A DNA stretch of 64,000 nucleotides from a virus, in the IMG/VR virus record IMGVR_UViG_3300045974_000102, positions 51,883 to 115,882 of that record, one strand, 5' to 3'. The first letter of the stretch is position 1; the number at the start of each line of letters is the position of its first letter. The position numbers and the translations under genes were made by a program. Positions 53,097 through 60,486 of this stretch are shown in pieces. Under the pieces are notes generated by a model. The model searched no databases, was not told where the DNA came from, and worked only from the letters and a program-made list of their open reading frames with translations.

Positions 53097-56000
53097 ATGG
53101 CAAAAGAAAACAAGTTGCAACTGGCGTTCAAACCGCTGAACGCTAACGATGTGGGTATTATTACTACCCACGGAATTGCCTTTCAGACTGATGAGAAAGG
53201 CAGGGTGTTCAAGGCTGTTAGCAGCCTGTGGAAGGAAGAGCTTCCGATTCTTGAGTATGTGCCCGAGGTGAAACTCGAGGTGGCGTGTAATACGCCTATG
53301 TATGAAGCTTATCAGCGTGGCTTGCTCACGGGTGATAAGATCTCGTTCTATGCTCTTATGGGCAAGAACTCTGATGATAACTTCATCTTGTATAAACTCC
53401 TTATGGAGTCTCTGTTGTCTGTTGCTATCGGTCCTGATGGTAAGATAGAGGAGAGCAAGATGAAGTATCCACTCTACAATCCTAAGAAGAAGCACGGGTA
53501 TGTGTGCTGTGGATCTCGTCAGGCCATGATCAATATGTTTGGCTCTGATGTTCTTGGTGCTAGTGATAATCCGTTAAAGGTATTTCCACTGGTATCTGGT
53601 AACTCTGCATTCGTTTATGATGCTGAGACTACTGAGGAGTGGAATGGGCATGCACCTAGTATGCTTAAGGTGCTCATTACTGCTGAAGAGTATCTTCATG
53701 AGCATCCTGTTGCTCCTGGTTGCACCATGTTCCATGATGGTTGTATTCACTGGAAGGTGGGCTTTAAGATTAAGAAGTGGAGTCAGAGGGATACTGATAA
53801 CTGGTTTAGTGTGTTTGGCACACAATCCAGGACTATTATACCTGCTCTTGGTAAGTTCAAGGGTAATAGTGATTCTACTCTTGCATTTGAGACTGCAGTG
53901 CGCTGTGGCTACGAGCATCTGTATGAGCAGGTGGATGGAGTCGCTAGTATCTCTGTACTCAAGAGCTGGCCTCAGGACTGGAAGCCTGGTCAGATCGTTG
54001 AGATACCTATGAACAATTTCCGTATTGTTCAGGCTAAGGTATCTGACGGCAATAGTTCTATTGGTGGACAGGCTAGTGCTAGGCTGGACTTTAAGTCCAC
54101 TGAGGCCTTGTTGCGTGAGCATGGTGCTCATGAGCGTGCTAAGATACTCCGTGATGCTATTAGGGGTAAAGCTAGTGCTTATCAGCATATTTTAAAGGCT
54201 GATAAAGACAATACACTGGGTGATGCTGTTAAAGAATACATCCAGTATCTTGCCTTTGCATCTGATGATGGCCAGGGTGACTGGCAGTGTCCGATGTATG
54301 AGAGTGCATGGAATCATGCTATGGCACGTATGTACTCTTATTATTTCCGGAATGTTATCAAATGTCCTACAGCTAAGGTATCTCTGTATGTTCAGGTAGA
54401 TCCTAAGCTGGATAAGGCTGAAGAGAAGCATTTCGATGAGACTGGTGAGCGTGTCAACTTTGTTAAGTGGCCGCGTATCAGGAAGATTCGGTCTATGCTT
54501 AATCAGCACCGGTTCCAGAACGTAGGGCGTAACCCTATGGTTGGTCCTGGTAATGCTCAACAGGTTATACATCTGTTGGATGATAAGGGTGCTCCTGTGT
54601 GGAATCCTACTACAGATACTATTTATGTATCTGCACGTATGCTCTACTCTATGTTTGGAGATGAGGACGGCGATGCCGTCATCATGATTCCTTCTAACAA
54701 TGTAGCATTCCCTGTAGTGCGTAGGCCTGCAGGTGCTAAGAAGAGCTTTGAGTCTAAGTATGTTCAACCTACTGTGCTCAGAGACATGGATCCGTGGGAT
54801 ATTGTTGATAAGCTCATGGATGTTACTTACATGACTGTTCAGGCAGCCATGGATACTGGTTCTGCTGACTTGATCAGTCGCCTTGTTGTAATTACTTATA
54901 AACTCATTCAGCAGCCTGTAAGTGTGTTAACTCTTCTGGAGATGGCTGAGTTCTGTGAACTTCAGATCCAGAAGATGAAAAGGAAGACTGGTAAGACTGC
55001 ACAGTCTGATGTTGGTGCTGATGCGAACCTTCGTGTTCGTGATGCATTTATTAAGAAGTTCTGGAAGAAGGGCAAGCTCAACCAGGGCACTTATGCACCT
55101 AAAGAGCATATCCTTCTTTGTAAGAATGCTGACCTTAAGGGTAATCCTAAAGAGAGCTCTGTGATGTCTCGTATTATCTTTAAGCTCGCTAATATGATTC
55201 CGTTCGATAGAACGGTGCCACATCATGTTGTGTGGGATGTTTTGCAGGGCGTTAAGCCCTCTATGGAGCATGCTGCTTCTGATCGTATTCAGAAGTTCTT
55301 TGCAGCACGCTGGAATGCTCTTGTGCCATACATCAATTCTGGTGGATGGACTTATGTGGTGCCTAGTGTGCCCACTGAAGAGCATAAGCTTTGGGCTGCT
55401 AAGAAGCATCTGCTCAACAAGAATCTTGTTGGTATGTCTGATACTGATATTATGGCTCTTGCTATTACGGAAGGCTTTGATGCTAGCACTTTGGTTGCAT
55501 CTCGTCGTCCTCGTATAGATGACGTTGAAGCTGCTATCCAGGCTAATGGTTTTACTCTCATGGATTATACCAATGAAGAGCTCAAGGATATGATGGATAC
55601 CTGGGTTCCATTTGAGTATCCTGGTGAGACTCGTGCTATTGAGCTTAACTATACCATTCCTTTGATTAAGGATGTGGCTAAGTCTATCGTTGAATACTAT
55701 AATCAGTATTCTAGTATAGCTAAGGACATTGAGGATAATTATTCTCGTAGGATTGCATTCTCTATGATTAAAGAGAATATCCGTGTCACTATAGCTAAGA
55801 ATGCACCTGTACCTCCTGAAGAGGGCTGGGTGCGTGATCTTTGGGGCATGACTCCTTTGGATTACTACTATCGTGCAGTTCTCTGCCGTATTGGTAGTCA
55901 GGGCTTTGGTCTTTGGACCAAGAAGCCTGATCTTGAGAGTTCTGTGCCTGTTGAGCATCAGAAGCTCAATGGTTCACGTGGTGGCTCTGCATTTTGGTAT

Positions 56001-56162
56001 ATGCCTGAGCAGTATCTTGTGGACTATGCACTTATGATGAATCCAGGTAATCCTTGGGCTGAGAAGGCCAAGCTGGAACTCATCGTGCTCAAGCGTAAGA
56101 GTCTTGAGGCTGAAGCTCGTCGTGGTGAGAATGACGACGACGAAGAGAACGTAAACTACTAA
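53097..56162 (+). CDS. Putative single-subunit RNA polymerase (YonO/QDE-1/RdRP-like)
   Basis: 1021 residues, SD GGAGG, leader TATATAGTC. Catalytic region: GRNPMVGPGN (R478-N486) recalls the RNPxxxPGD of RNA-dependent RNA polymerases. SMFGDEDGDAVIMI carries D522-x-D524-G-D526, the DxDGD that binds Mg2+ in the second double-psi barrel of all multi-subunit and YonO/QDE-1-type enzymes. Beyond it, QAAMDTGSADLI and LEMAEFCELQIQKMKRKTG parallel the helical stretch ending in AVDxxKTG of that family. The N-terminal 470 residues would hold the first barrel; I see no clear basic motif there. The tail ends in an acidic EENDDDEEN-like run. Probably transcribes phage DNA for middle or late genes. Alternatively an RNA-directed enzyme. 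Confidence 0.75.
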   Translation: MAKENKLQLAFKPLNANDVGIITTHGIAFQTDEKGRVFKAVSSLWKEELPILEYVPEVKLEVACNTPMYEAYQRGLLTGDKISFYALMGKNSDDNFILYKLLMESLLSVAIGPDGKIEESKMKYPLYNPKKKHGYVCCGSRQAMINMFGSDVLGASDNPLKVFPLVSGNSAFVYDAETTEEWNGHAPSMLKVLITAEEYLHEHPVAPGCTMFHDGCIHWKVGFKIKKWSQRDTDNWFSVFGTQSRTIIPALGKFKGNSDSTLAFETAVRCGYEHLYEQVDGVASISVLKSWPQDWKPGQIVEIPMNNFRIVQAKVSDGNSSIGGQASARLDFKSTEALLREHGAHERAKILRDAIRGKASAYQHILKADKDNTLGDAVKEYIQYLAFASDDGQGDWQCPMYESAWNHAMARMYSYYFRNVIKCPTAKVSLYVQVDPKLDKAEEKHFDETGERVNFVKWPRIRKIRSMLNQHRFQNVGRNPMVGPGNAQQVIHLLDDKGAPVWNPTTDTIYVSARMLYSMFGDEDGDAVIMIPSNNVAFPVVRRPAGAKKSFESKYVQPTVLRDMDPWDIVDKLMDVTYMTVQAAMDTGSADLISRLVVITYKLIQQPVSVLTLLEMAEFCELQIQKMKRKTGKTAQSDVGADANLRVRDAFIKKFWKKGKLNQGTYAPKEHILLCKNADLKGNPKESSVMSRIIFKLANMIPFDRTVPHHVVWDVLQGVKPSMEHAASDRIQKFFAARWNALVPYINSGGWTYVVPSVPTEEHKLWAAKKHLLNKNLVGMSDTDIMALAITEGFDASTLVASRRPRIDDVEAAIQANGFTLMDYTNEELKDMMDTWVPFEYPGETRAIELNYTIPLIKDVAKSIVEYYNQYSSIAKDIEDNYSRRIAFSMIKENIRVTIAKNAPVPPEEGWVRDLWGMTPLDYYYRAVLCRIGSQGFGLWTKKPDLESSVPVEHQKLNGSRGGSAFWYMPEQYLVDYALMMNPGNPWAEKAKLELIVLKRKSLEAEARRGENDDDEENVNY

Positions 56163-56168
56163 CCAACC

Positions 56169-56196
56169 AAGGGCCCTGGCTTAGGCTGGGGCCCTT
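56169..56196 (+). terminator. Hairpin after polymerase-like gene
   Basis: AAGGGCCC (56169-56176) and GGGCCCTT (56189-56196) are 8-bp perfect complements, loop 12. Next bases AACTACAAGG lack a T-run, so either a weak terminator or an RNA stability element. Confidence 0.5.
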
Positions 56197-56214
56197 AACT
56201 ACAAGGAGACTCTT

Positions 56215-56274
56215 ATGAAGATGCAGAAGCTTTGGTGGAAGCTTGAATCTCTTAAGGACAAGGGGAGGCATTAG
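56215..56274 (+). CDS. 19-residue micropeptide
   Basis: ATG 56215 behind AAGGAGACTCTT, product MKMQKLWWKLESLKDKGRH, a basic amphipathic helix with two Trp. Its 3' end contains the GGGGAGG used as ribosome site by the next gene, so translation may be coupled. Short length limits confidence. Confidence 0.5.
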   Translation: MKMQKLWWKLESLKDKGRH

Positions 56275-56276
56275 TA

Positions 56277-56615
56277 ATGTCTAGATCTACTACTAATATC
56301 AGGAAGAGAGTTAGAAGGACTACTCTCTGGTTAAAGAAGGCACCTGCTGCTGTTAATACAGTGGTAGGACCGTATGCTTACCTAGGTACAGTATATGCTG
56401 CTGTATTGCCACGTATTGGTCAGATCTGGCGTTTGCTAGAGATTGACTATGTAGTAGTGGCATTTGAGTTTGTTGATTATACTAGTCAGGATGATAGGAA
56501 TAATCAGCAGCTCTATAATGTAAGAGTTAAGCTCAAGGCAGATATAGATCTGTTCTTTGAGCGTTATGGCAATCAAGAGCCTATGGAAGTCTTAGACTAC
56601 GATTGGAGTAAATAG
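56277..56615 (+). CDS. Unknown protein
   Basis: 112 residues. Basic N-terminus (TNIRKRVRRTTLWLKKAP), hydrophobic middle (VVGPYAYLGTVYAAVLPRIG), then strand/helix. May touch the membrane, but no clear span. Next gene begins 2 bases after its stop with leader AAATAGTC. Confidence 0.5.
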   Translation: MSRSTTNIRKRVRRTTLWLKKAPAAVNTVVGPYAYLGTVYAAVLPRIGQIWRLLEIDYVVVAFEFVDYTSQDDRNNQQLYNVRVKLKADIDLFFERYGNQEPMEVLDYDWSK

Positions 56616-56617
56616 TC

Positions 56618-57058
56618 ATGAGAAAGAAGCAGTCTGATAGTTATGCTTTCCATAATCGTGTTGGTAGTCATTCTACTAAGGGTTATGGTGGTGGGCATGT
56701 AGAGGTTCTTCCTCCTGAGTATAAGGCATTGGAGGTGCTTGTTACTACTATACAAGAGCGTATTGATATGCTTAAGGTTAGTCGTGAGGCGGCCTTAGTC
56801 GAGCTTCAAGCTATTAATAATAGGCTTGATAAAGTTCATATGAGTCTTGATGAGTATAGTAGGACTCGCACTAAGAGAGACTTTCTTATCCATCGTTTTA
56901 ATGGTGTTAACGGTCAGTTGACAGATGCCATTAAAAGACTTAAGGTTTCTAAGAATGAAAGCTGGTCTTTCTTATTTACTTGGGTTGCAAGGTATTTGCT
57001 TACCCATGAGGCATTTATGATTGTTGCTGATGAAGTAGAAAGACTCAAGCAACTTTGA
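56618..57058 (+). CDS. Coiled-coil protein
   Basis: 146 residues. Helical middle with heptads (ALEVLVTTIQERIDMLKVSR, ALVELQAINNRLDKVHMSL) and a final aromatic/hydrophobic stretch (SWSFLFTWVARYLLTHEAFM). Charged N-terminus. Its stop TGA overlaps an ATG at 57058 that opens a 10-codon frame described in the repeat entry. Confidence 0.5.
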   Translation: MRKKQSDSYAFHNRVGSHSTKGYGGGHVEVLPPEYKALEVLVTTIQERIDMLKVSREAALVELQAINNRLDKVHMSLDEYSRTRTKRDFLIHRFNGVNGQLTDAIKRLKVSKNESWSFLFTWVARYLLTHEAFMIVADEVERLKQL

Positions 57059-57088
57059 TGTCAGGCCCTTGTAAAAAAGTTGCCTTTT
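57058..57088 (+). repeat. Repeat copy A: ATGTYAGGCCCTTGTAAAAA
   Basis: A 31-base segment nearly identical to 57393-57423. Both start ATG and read M(S/L)GPCKKVAF. Copy A then stops; copy B stays open into the 202-residue gene. Both also fold as GGC-CCTT..AAGG..GCC hairpins followed by T-rich bases. Differences (AAA/AAG, GTT/GTC) are synonymous, but they also keep or strengthen the stem, so peptide or RNA could be the selected feature. Confidence 0.5.
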
Positions 57089-57110
57089 AGGTAGGACTTA
57101 AAAACCTAGG

Positions 57111-57143
57111 GCTCAAGTCTTAATGGCTTGAGCTCTATCTTTT
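57111..57143 (+). terminator. Intrinsic terminator
   Basis: GCTCAAG (57111-57117) and CTTGAGC (57127-57133), loop 9, followed by TCTATCTTTT. Ends the transcript of the polymerase operon. A further TAGGT/ACCTA stem lies just before it (57089-57109). Confidence 0.65.
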
Positions 57144-57189
57144 AAGCCTTATTGTTCTTTCTTTTCAATGGTTTAACTAGTTTAATCCC

Positions 57190-57390
57190 CCAAACTGCGA
57201 ACTGCATCGTAGTGCATGTATTGTCGTGCTATCCATGATGACGGTGTTATGCCTTTAGCGGTTTGTGCTATCTGTCGAAGGATATGGTTGATACCATACA
57301 GCTTTCAGCCGAAAGCGACGTTAGACGGTAACGTCTTATAGGCCCGGAACATAGCGAGGGCTAGTTTTATGGTATATATCTGTATCTGAT
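57190..57390 (+). ncRNA. Candidate structured non-coding RNA
   Basis: No supported gene. From 57283 four near-contiguous stems follow: TATGGT/ACCATA (57283-57298), GCTTTC/GAAAGC (57301-57316), GACGTTA/TAACGTC (57317-57335), TAG-CCC/GGGCTA (57339-57363), then TTTT (57365-57368). Upstream are two GTGCTATC copies (57226, 57265). The tight succession is not expected of a promoter region or spacer. Could be a regulatory sRNA or a cis-acting leader. No tRNA shape and no riboswitch I know. Confidence 0.5.
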
Positions 57391-57392
57391 TC

Positions 57393-57423
57393 ATGTTAGG
57401 CCCTTGTAAAAAGGTCGCCTTTC
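57393..57423 (+). repeat. Repeat copy B
   Basis: Second copy of the 57058 segment. Stem GGC-CCTT/AAGG-(TC)-GCC then TTTCG. Opens a frame that continues in phase into the gene starting at 57498; it has no SD, so it is probably leader RNA rather than an N-terminus. Confidence 0.5.
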
Positions 57424-57497
57424 GTGAGTGTCGTGCTATCGTTGAAGGACCTGCTAGTCTATCGGCAGGATACTATAGCGGAAAAAGGAGAAACATC

Positions 57498-58106
57498 ATG
57501 GCAGCACGTGCCACAGAAACACCCGTAGCACCGACAGAACCTGTAAAGGAATTGTCCCCCGGCCTGGCTCCACTCAAGCATTCCAGTCAGACGTCTTCAC
57601 ACGTCTATGTTTGCGGCCCTATCACCAGGGTTGGCGTAACGGACTGGCTCGACGAGAGCGAAAAGGAAATTACCGGGCAGACTCTCCAGGTTAGTCTGGA
57701 GGGTGGCTGGAGCTTTCGGATAAACGAAGGCGAACAGATGTATGCAGCCTTCGACAAGTACATCCGGGCGGGTTGGATGTGCGAGTTCATTGCTGGTTCT
57801 GTTAAGACCAGCACGTCCACCAAGGACAATGAAACCGATACCGGCTCCACGTATCAGACCAAAACCGACTATCACAACTGCAGCGCAGTGCGGATTCTGC
57901 AGATGATTCCGCCTGAAGTCCCGGAAGTAATCCGTAACCTGGAAGAGATCATGAAAGCGGCTGGTATCGACATCCCGGCACCGTTGCGCCATGTCTCTAA
58001 AGTCAGCACCTACGGCAAGGGCAAGCCTGCAGCGACAGGTCCTGGGACCATGGACAGGTCGAGTTTAACGCCTGTAAATGCGGCTGTAGCAGCCCCTCCA
58101 GGGTAG
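57498..58106 (+). CDS. Unknown soluble protein with GC-rich codons
   Basis: 202 residues from ATG 57498, chosen for SD AAAAAGGAG. Disordered N-terminal 30 residues (Pro/Ala/Glu), a compact middle (QVSLEGGWSFRINEGEQMYA, YIRAGWMCEFIAGSVKTST), and a disordered Pro/Ala/Gly end. The core is small, strand-rich and could be an OB-like fold, but no motif supports single-stranded-DNA binding. GC-rich, biased codons stand out from both neighbours and suggest strong expression. Followed by an 11-bp stem. Confidence 0.5.
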   Translation: MAARATETPVAPTEPVKELSPGLAPLKHSSQTSSHVYVCGPITRVGVTDWLDESEKEITGQTLQVSLEGGWSFRINEGEQMYAAFDKYIRAGWMCEFIAGSVKTSTSTKDNETDTGSTYQTKTDYHNCSAVRILQMIPPEVPEVIRNLEEIMKAAGIDIPAPLRHVSKVSTYGKGKPAATGPGTMDRSSLTPVNAAVAAPPG

Positions 58107-58117
58107 TAAAAATGGGT

Positions 58118-58155
58118 AGGCAGGGCACTAGATAAGGCAATCTGGTGTCCTGCTT
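58118..58155 (+). terminator. Stem after GC-rich gene
   Basis: AGGCAGGGCAC (58118-58128) and GTGTCCTGCTT (58145-58155) pair over 11 bp including two G-U pairs, loop 16; next bases AACTTAACGATTTCCC are not a clean T-run. The rest of the 172-base gap to 58279 is AT-rich and ends with AGAAAGGAC as the next ribosome site. Confidence 0.5.
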
Positions 58156-58278
58156 AACTTAACGATTTCCCACCTAATCCTTTGTTCTTTGCTATCTTCT
58201 TGTTTTTATTCAGCTTTCTCACCTTCTTAACTACTTCATTCTGATATGGCTTATTAAGCCAGAAAGGACATTTACCTT

Positions 58279-59826
58279 ATGGTATCTAAAGCTAATCTAT
58301 CTCAACACCAACGTCGTCTCATTTTAGACAATGTTGGTGAACTTCCAACTGATTTAATAGCTAAACTACCGAAAGGTCTAAGGAAAGATTATCTACACTT
58401 CTATCCTTATGGTTTTCATGCTTTACCTGATTCACTTGCATTAAGATATAAACTATGTCCTCAGTCTACCAAGATACTGAATGCTTTACAGCAATTACGT
58501 GATGCTTGGGAGTTAAGCAAATTTATTACAATAGACCAAGAGATGTCTTCTCTTATCTGTTCTTACAACAGTGATGAGGAGTTCAATGATTATATTGATT
58601 CTCTTGCTCCTCGTAAGATTACTCGTAAAGGTACTTCGGTACTTATTAAGTCTGATGTAATGTCTCTTATGAATTCTAATGAGTTCATAATTGCTTCTGA
58701 TGTTTCTAGTGTTCTTACTGCTGAGGTGGTTGAGCCTGTTGAGACTGATGTTGCTAGAGCTATTAGATCTGCACGTGAGGTTGCTGATACTATTGCTTTG
58801 TCTTCTCGTAAGGAAATTATTATTGTTCCTGAAACTTCACGAATATATACTTCTCCTGAAGTATTAAGAACTATTGGTGTCAATAGATTTAAATGTTGTT
58901 ATGGTAAGAAAGGATATCCGTCTGAGGTTGAGGCTTCCGATGCTATAGCACATCAGTATGATGTTGCTGTTCGGAAGGGAACTCCTTTGGATGTTGAGAT
59001 CTCTTCTTATCTGTGTCCGTATTGTAGTCTTTGGCATAAGGCTAAGTCTTCAACTGTTGATTGGTTTAAGCGGAACTTTGTTCTTAGTGTACCAACTGAT
59101 TTAAAAGAATATAAAGAGGAAATTGAGATGGCACGTGAAATCCAACGTAATACTGTACTATTATCCCTGCCAGGTAGATGTCTATATGCTATACATATGA
59201 AAGGACATCATGACCTTAAAGGTCTAAGCATCGGGGTTATACTACAAATGTTAAGACAAGGTCTTGCTGAATTTGAGGCTTATAATCCTGCTGAAGGTGT
59301 TTTATGGTTGGATAGACAAGGTAACCGTGCTATTACTCAAGCATATGAAAGAAACATTATGAACAACAGTATTGTTCTTAAAACAAATGCTGTTCCTCGT
59401 ATTCTTGAATTGTTTAATGATTGGAAAAATATTCAGAACAAGTCTTTAGATGTATGTGTAGATGAAACTGTCGAGACGGTTGATGAGCCTGTCGAGACTG
59501 TTGAACCTGAGCGTATCATCAAGTCCGATACTATTGTCAGGTGTAAACCTGCTGTAGTATCAGAGCACGAAACTGAACCAGTAATTACATTCTTTGGTCC
59601 GGTTACACCATATACACCTGTTGATGATAATCTTAAACCATCTGAATCTGATGCTCTTGACTTCTCAACTGTAACTGCTCAACTATTATCTAATGATATA
59701 GAAAAATGGAGAGAAAAATATGAGGCATGTCATAATGTCCTCATGGAGGTATGGACACATCTGGAAAATGGTAAATCTGGTGACTATGTGCATTGTCTAC
59801 TAGATATAAAACTACCATCATTGTAA
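58279..59826 (+). CDS. Unknown protein with zinc-binding module
   Basis: 515 residues. About residues 203-255 contain FKCCYGKKGYPSEVEASDAI and LCPYCSLWHKAKSSTV: a Cys-Cys plus CPYCxxWH zinc module with an A-x-x-A helix between, like short phage proteins that read C..K..y.t..eA......CpxCg.wH. The N-terminal 100 residues are helical. The C-terminal third has Glu/Val/Thr repeats (ETVETVDEPVETVEPE), then a coiled coil. AT-rich codons. Perhaps a nucleic-acid-binding adaptor. Role unknown. Confidence 0.5.
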   Translation: MVSKANLSQHQRRLILDNVGELPTDLIAKLPKGLRKDYLHFYPYGFHALPDSLALRYKLCPQSTKILNALQQLRDAWELSKFITIDQEMSSLICSYNSDEEFNDYIDSLAPRKITRKGTSVLIKSDVMSLMNSNEFIIASDVSSVLTAEVVEPVETDVARAIRSAREVADTIALSSRKEIIIVPETSRIYTSPEVLRTIGVNRFKCCYGKKGYPSEVEASDAIAHQYDVAVRKGTPLDVEISSYLCPYCSLWHKAKSSTVDWFKRNFVLSVPTDLKEYKEEIEMAREIQRNTVLLSLPGRCLYAIHMKGHHDLKGLSIGVILQMLRQGLAEFEAYNPAEGVLWLDRQGNRAITQAYERNIMNNSIVLKTNAVPRILELFNDWKNIQNKSLDVCVDETVETVDEPVETVEPERIIKSDTIVRCKPAVVSEHETEPVITFFGPVTPYTPVDDNLKPSESDALDFSTVTAQLLSNDIEKWREKYEACHNVLMEVWTHLENGKSGDYVHCLLDIKLPSL

Positions 59827-59833
59827 GTAACAA

Positions 59834-59857
59834 AGCACCCAGTTTATACTGGGTGCT
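59834..59857 (+). terminator. Strong hairpin after 515-residue gene
   Basis: AGCACCCAGT (59834-59843) and ACTGGGTGCT (59848-59857) form a perfect 10-bp stem with a TTAT loop. ATCTTCG follows, not a T-run. The 3' arm ends in GTGCT of the GTGCTATC motif. Confidence 0.6.
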
Positions 59858-59877
59858 ATCTTCGAGGGAGACGTAAG

Positions 59878-60090
59878 ATGAATGGCCATAAGGTTAAACA
59901 AGCAAAAGTAATCGGAAGTTTAGCATCCAAGTGCATCTTGGTCTATAACAGTATTAAAATTGGTGAGATTGAATGTGAACCTGAAAATCTTCCTAACACT
60001 GTAGCTATTAATGGTGCTCAGTATGAAATTATTGATGCTGACAAAGTAGGTGTCAAAACCTGGAATCTGTATCTTGAAATAATTCATTGA
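59878..60090 (+). CDS. Unknown small protein
   Basis: 70 residues, alternating strands (SKCILVYNSIKIGEIECEP, AINGAQYEIIDADKVGVKT). SD GAGGGAG. No family recognised; size and strand pattern could fit a small beta-barrel. Confidence 0.5.
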   Translation: MNGHKVKQAKVIGSLASKCILVYNSIKIGEIECEPENLPNTVAINGAQYEIIDADKVGVKTWNLYLEIIH

Positions 60091-60100
60091 AAGGAGAGTT

Positions 60101-60364
60101 ATGGGAAAGACTGTAAGACCTTTTTTCATTGTATATGTTATCTTTGTTGTTTGTTTAGCTTACTTCATACCTTTGGCTTATAAGGAAGGAGTTAAAGTAG
60201 GATATGCTGCTGGAACTTCTGAAATGCGAGCTAGAGAACGTAAGTGTCGTGAGATACTAACTAAAGCTTCCATATTATCTAATCATTCTACTATTACTCG
60301 TATGTTAAAGGATGGTCGACATGGAGGACAAAGAAAAGTTATACCAAGCAAAATTAAAAGCTGA
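60101..60364 (+). CDS. Membrane-anchored protein
   Basis: 87 residues. RPFFIVYVIFVVCLAYFIPL is an N-terminal signal anchor; the rest is basic (MRARERKCREILTKAS) and would be periplasmic or cytoplasmic depending on topology. The next gene starts inside its 3' end in another frame (44-base overlap). That nested arrangement recalls spanin pairs, but the second product has no lipobox, so I do not call it one. Confidence 0.55.
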   Translation: MGKTVRPFFIVYVIFVVCLAYFIPLAYKEGVKVGYAAGTSEMRARERKCREILTKASILSNHSTITRMLKDGRHGGQRKVIPSKIKS

Positions 60365-60458
60365 AGCTGCTATTGTTAAATTAAGAGATAGCCTTGATGC
60401 TTTAGCTGCTGCAATGAAATCTATTAAACTTAAAGTTGATAAGGATAAAAAAGAATAG
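60321..60458 (+). CDS. Small coiled-coil protein (45 aa)
   Basis: ATG 60321 overlaps the previous gene by 44 bases. The product (EKLYQAKLKAEAAIVKLRDS, then LAAAMKSIKLKVDKDKKE) is a single Lys-rich helix with heptad hydrophobics. SD weak (AAAGGAT). Plausible oligomerising peptide. Confidence 0.5.
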   Translation: MEDKEKLYQAKLKAEAAIVKLRDSLDALAAAMKSIKLKVDKDKKE

Positions 60459-60486
60459 TGTCGTGCTATCAGTGAAGGAGGTGTGT

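Noticed and set aside
54927-55958. 343-codon leftward frame inside the polymerase-like gene
   Set aside because: Antisense shadow of the DxDGD polymerase gene; composition is Leu/Ile/His-rich without any fold signal.
57190-57390. tRNA or known riboswitch in the structured gap
   Set aside because: No cloverleaf with T-loop (GGTTCRA) or CCA end, and no riboswitch core that I recognise.
60101-60458. Nested spanin pair (Rz/Rz1 type)
   Set aside because: The inner product lacks a signal peptide and lipobox and is a soluble Lys-rich helix.
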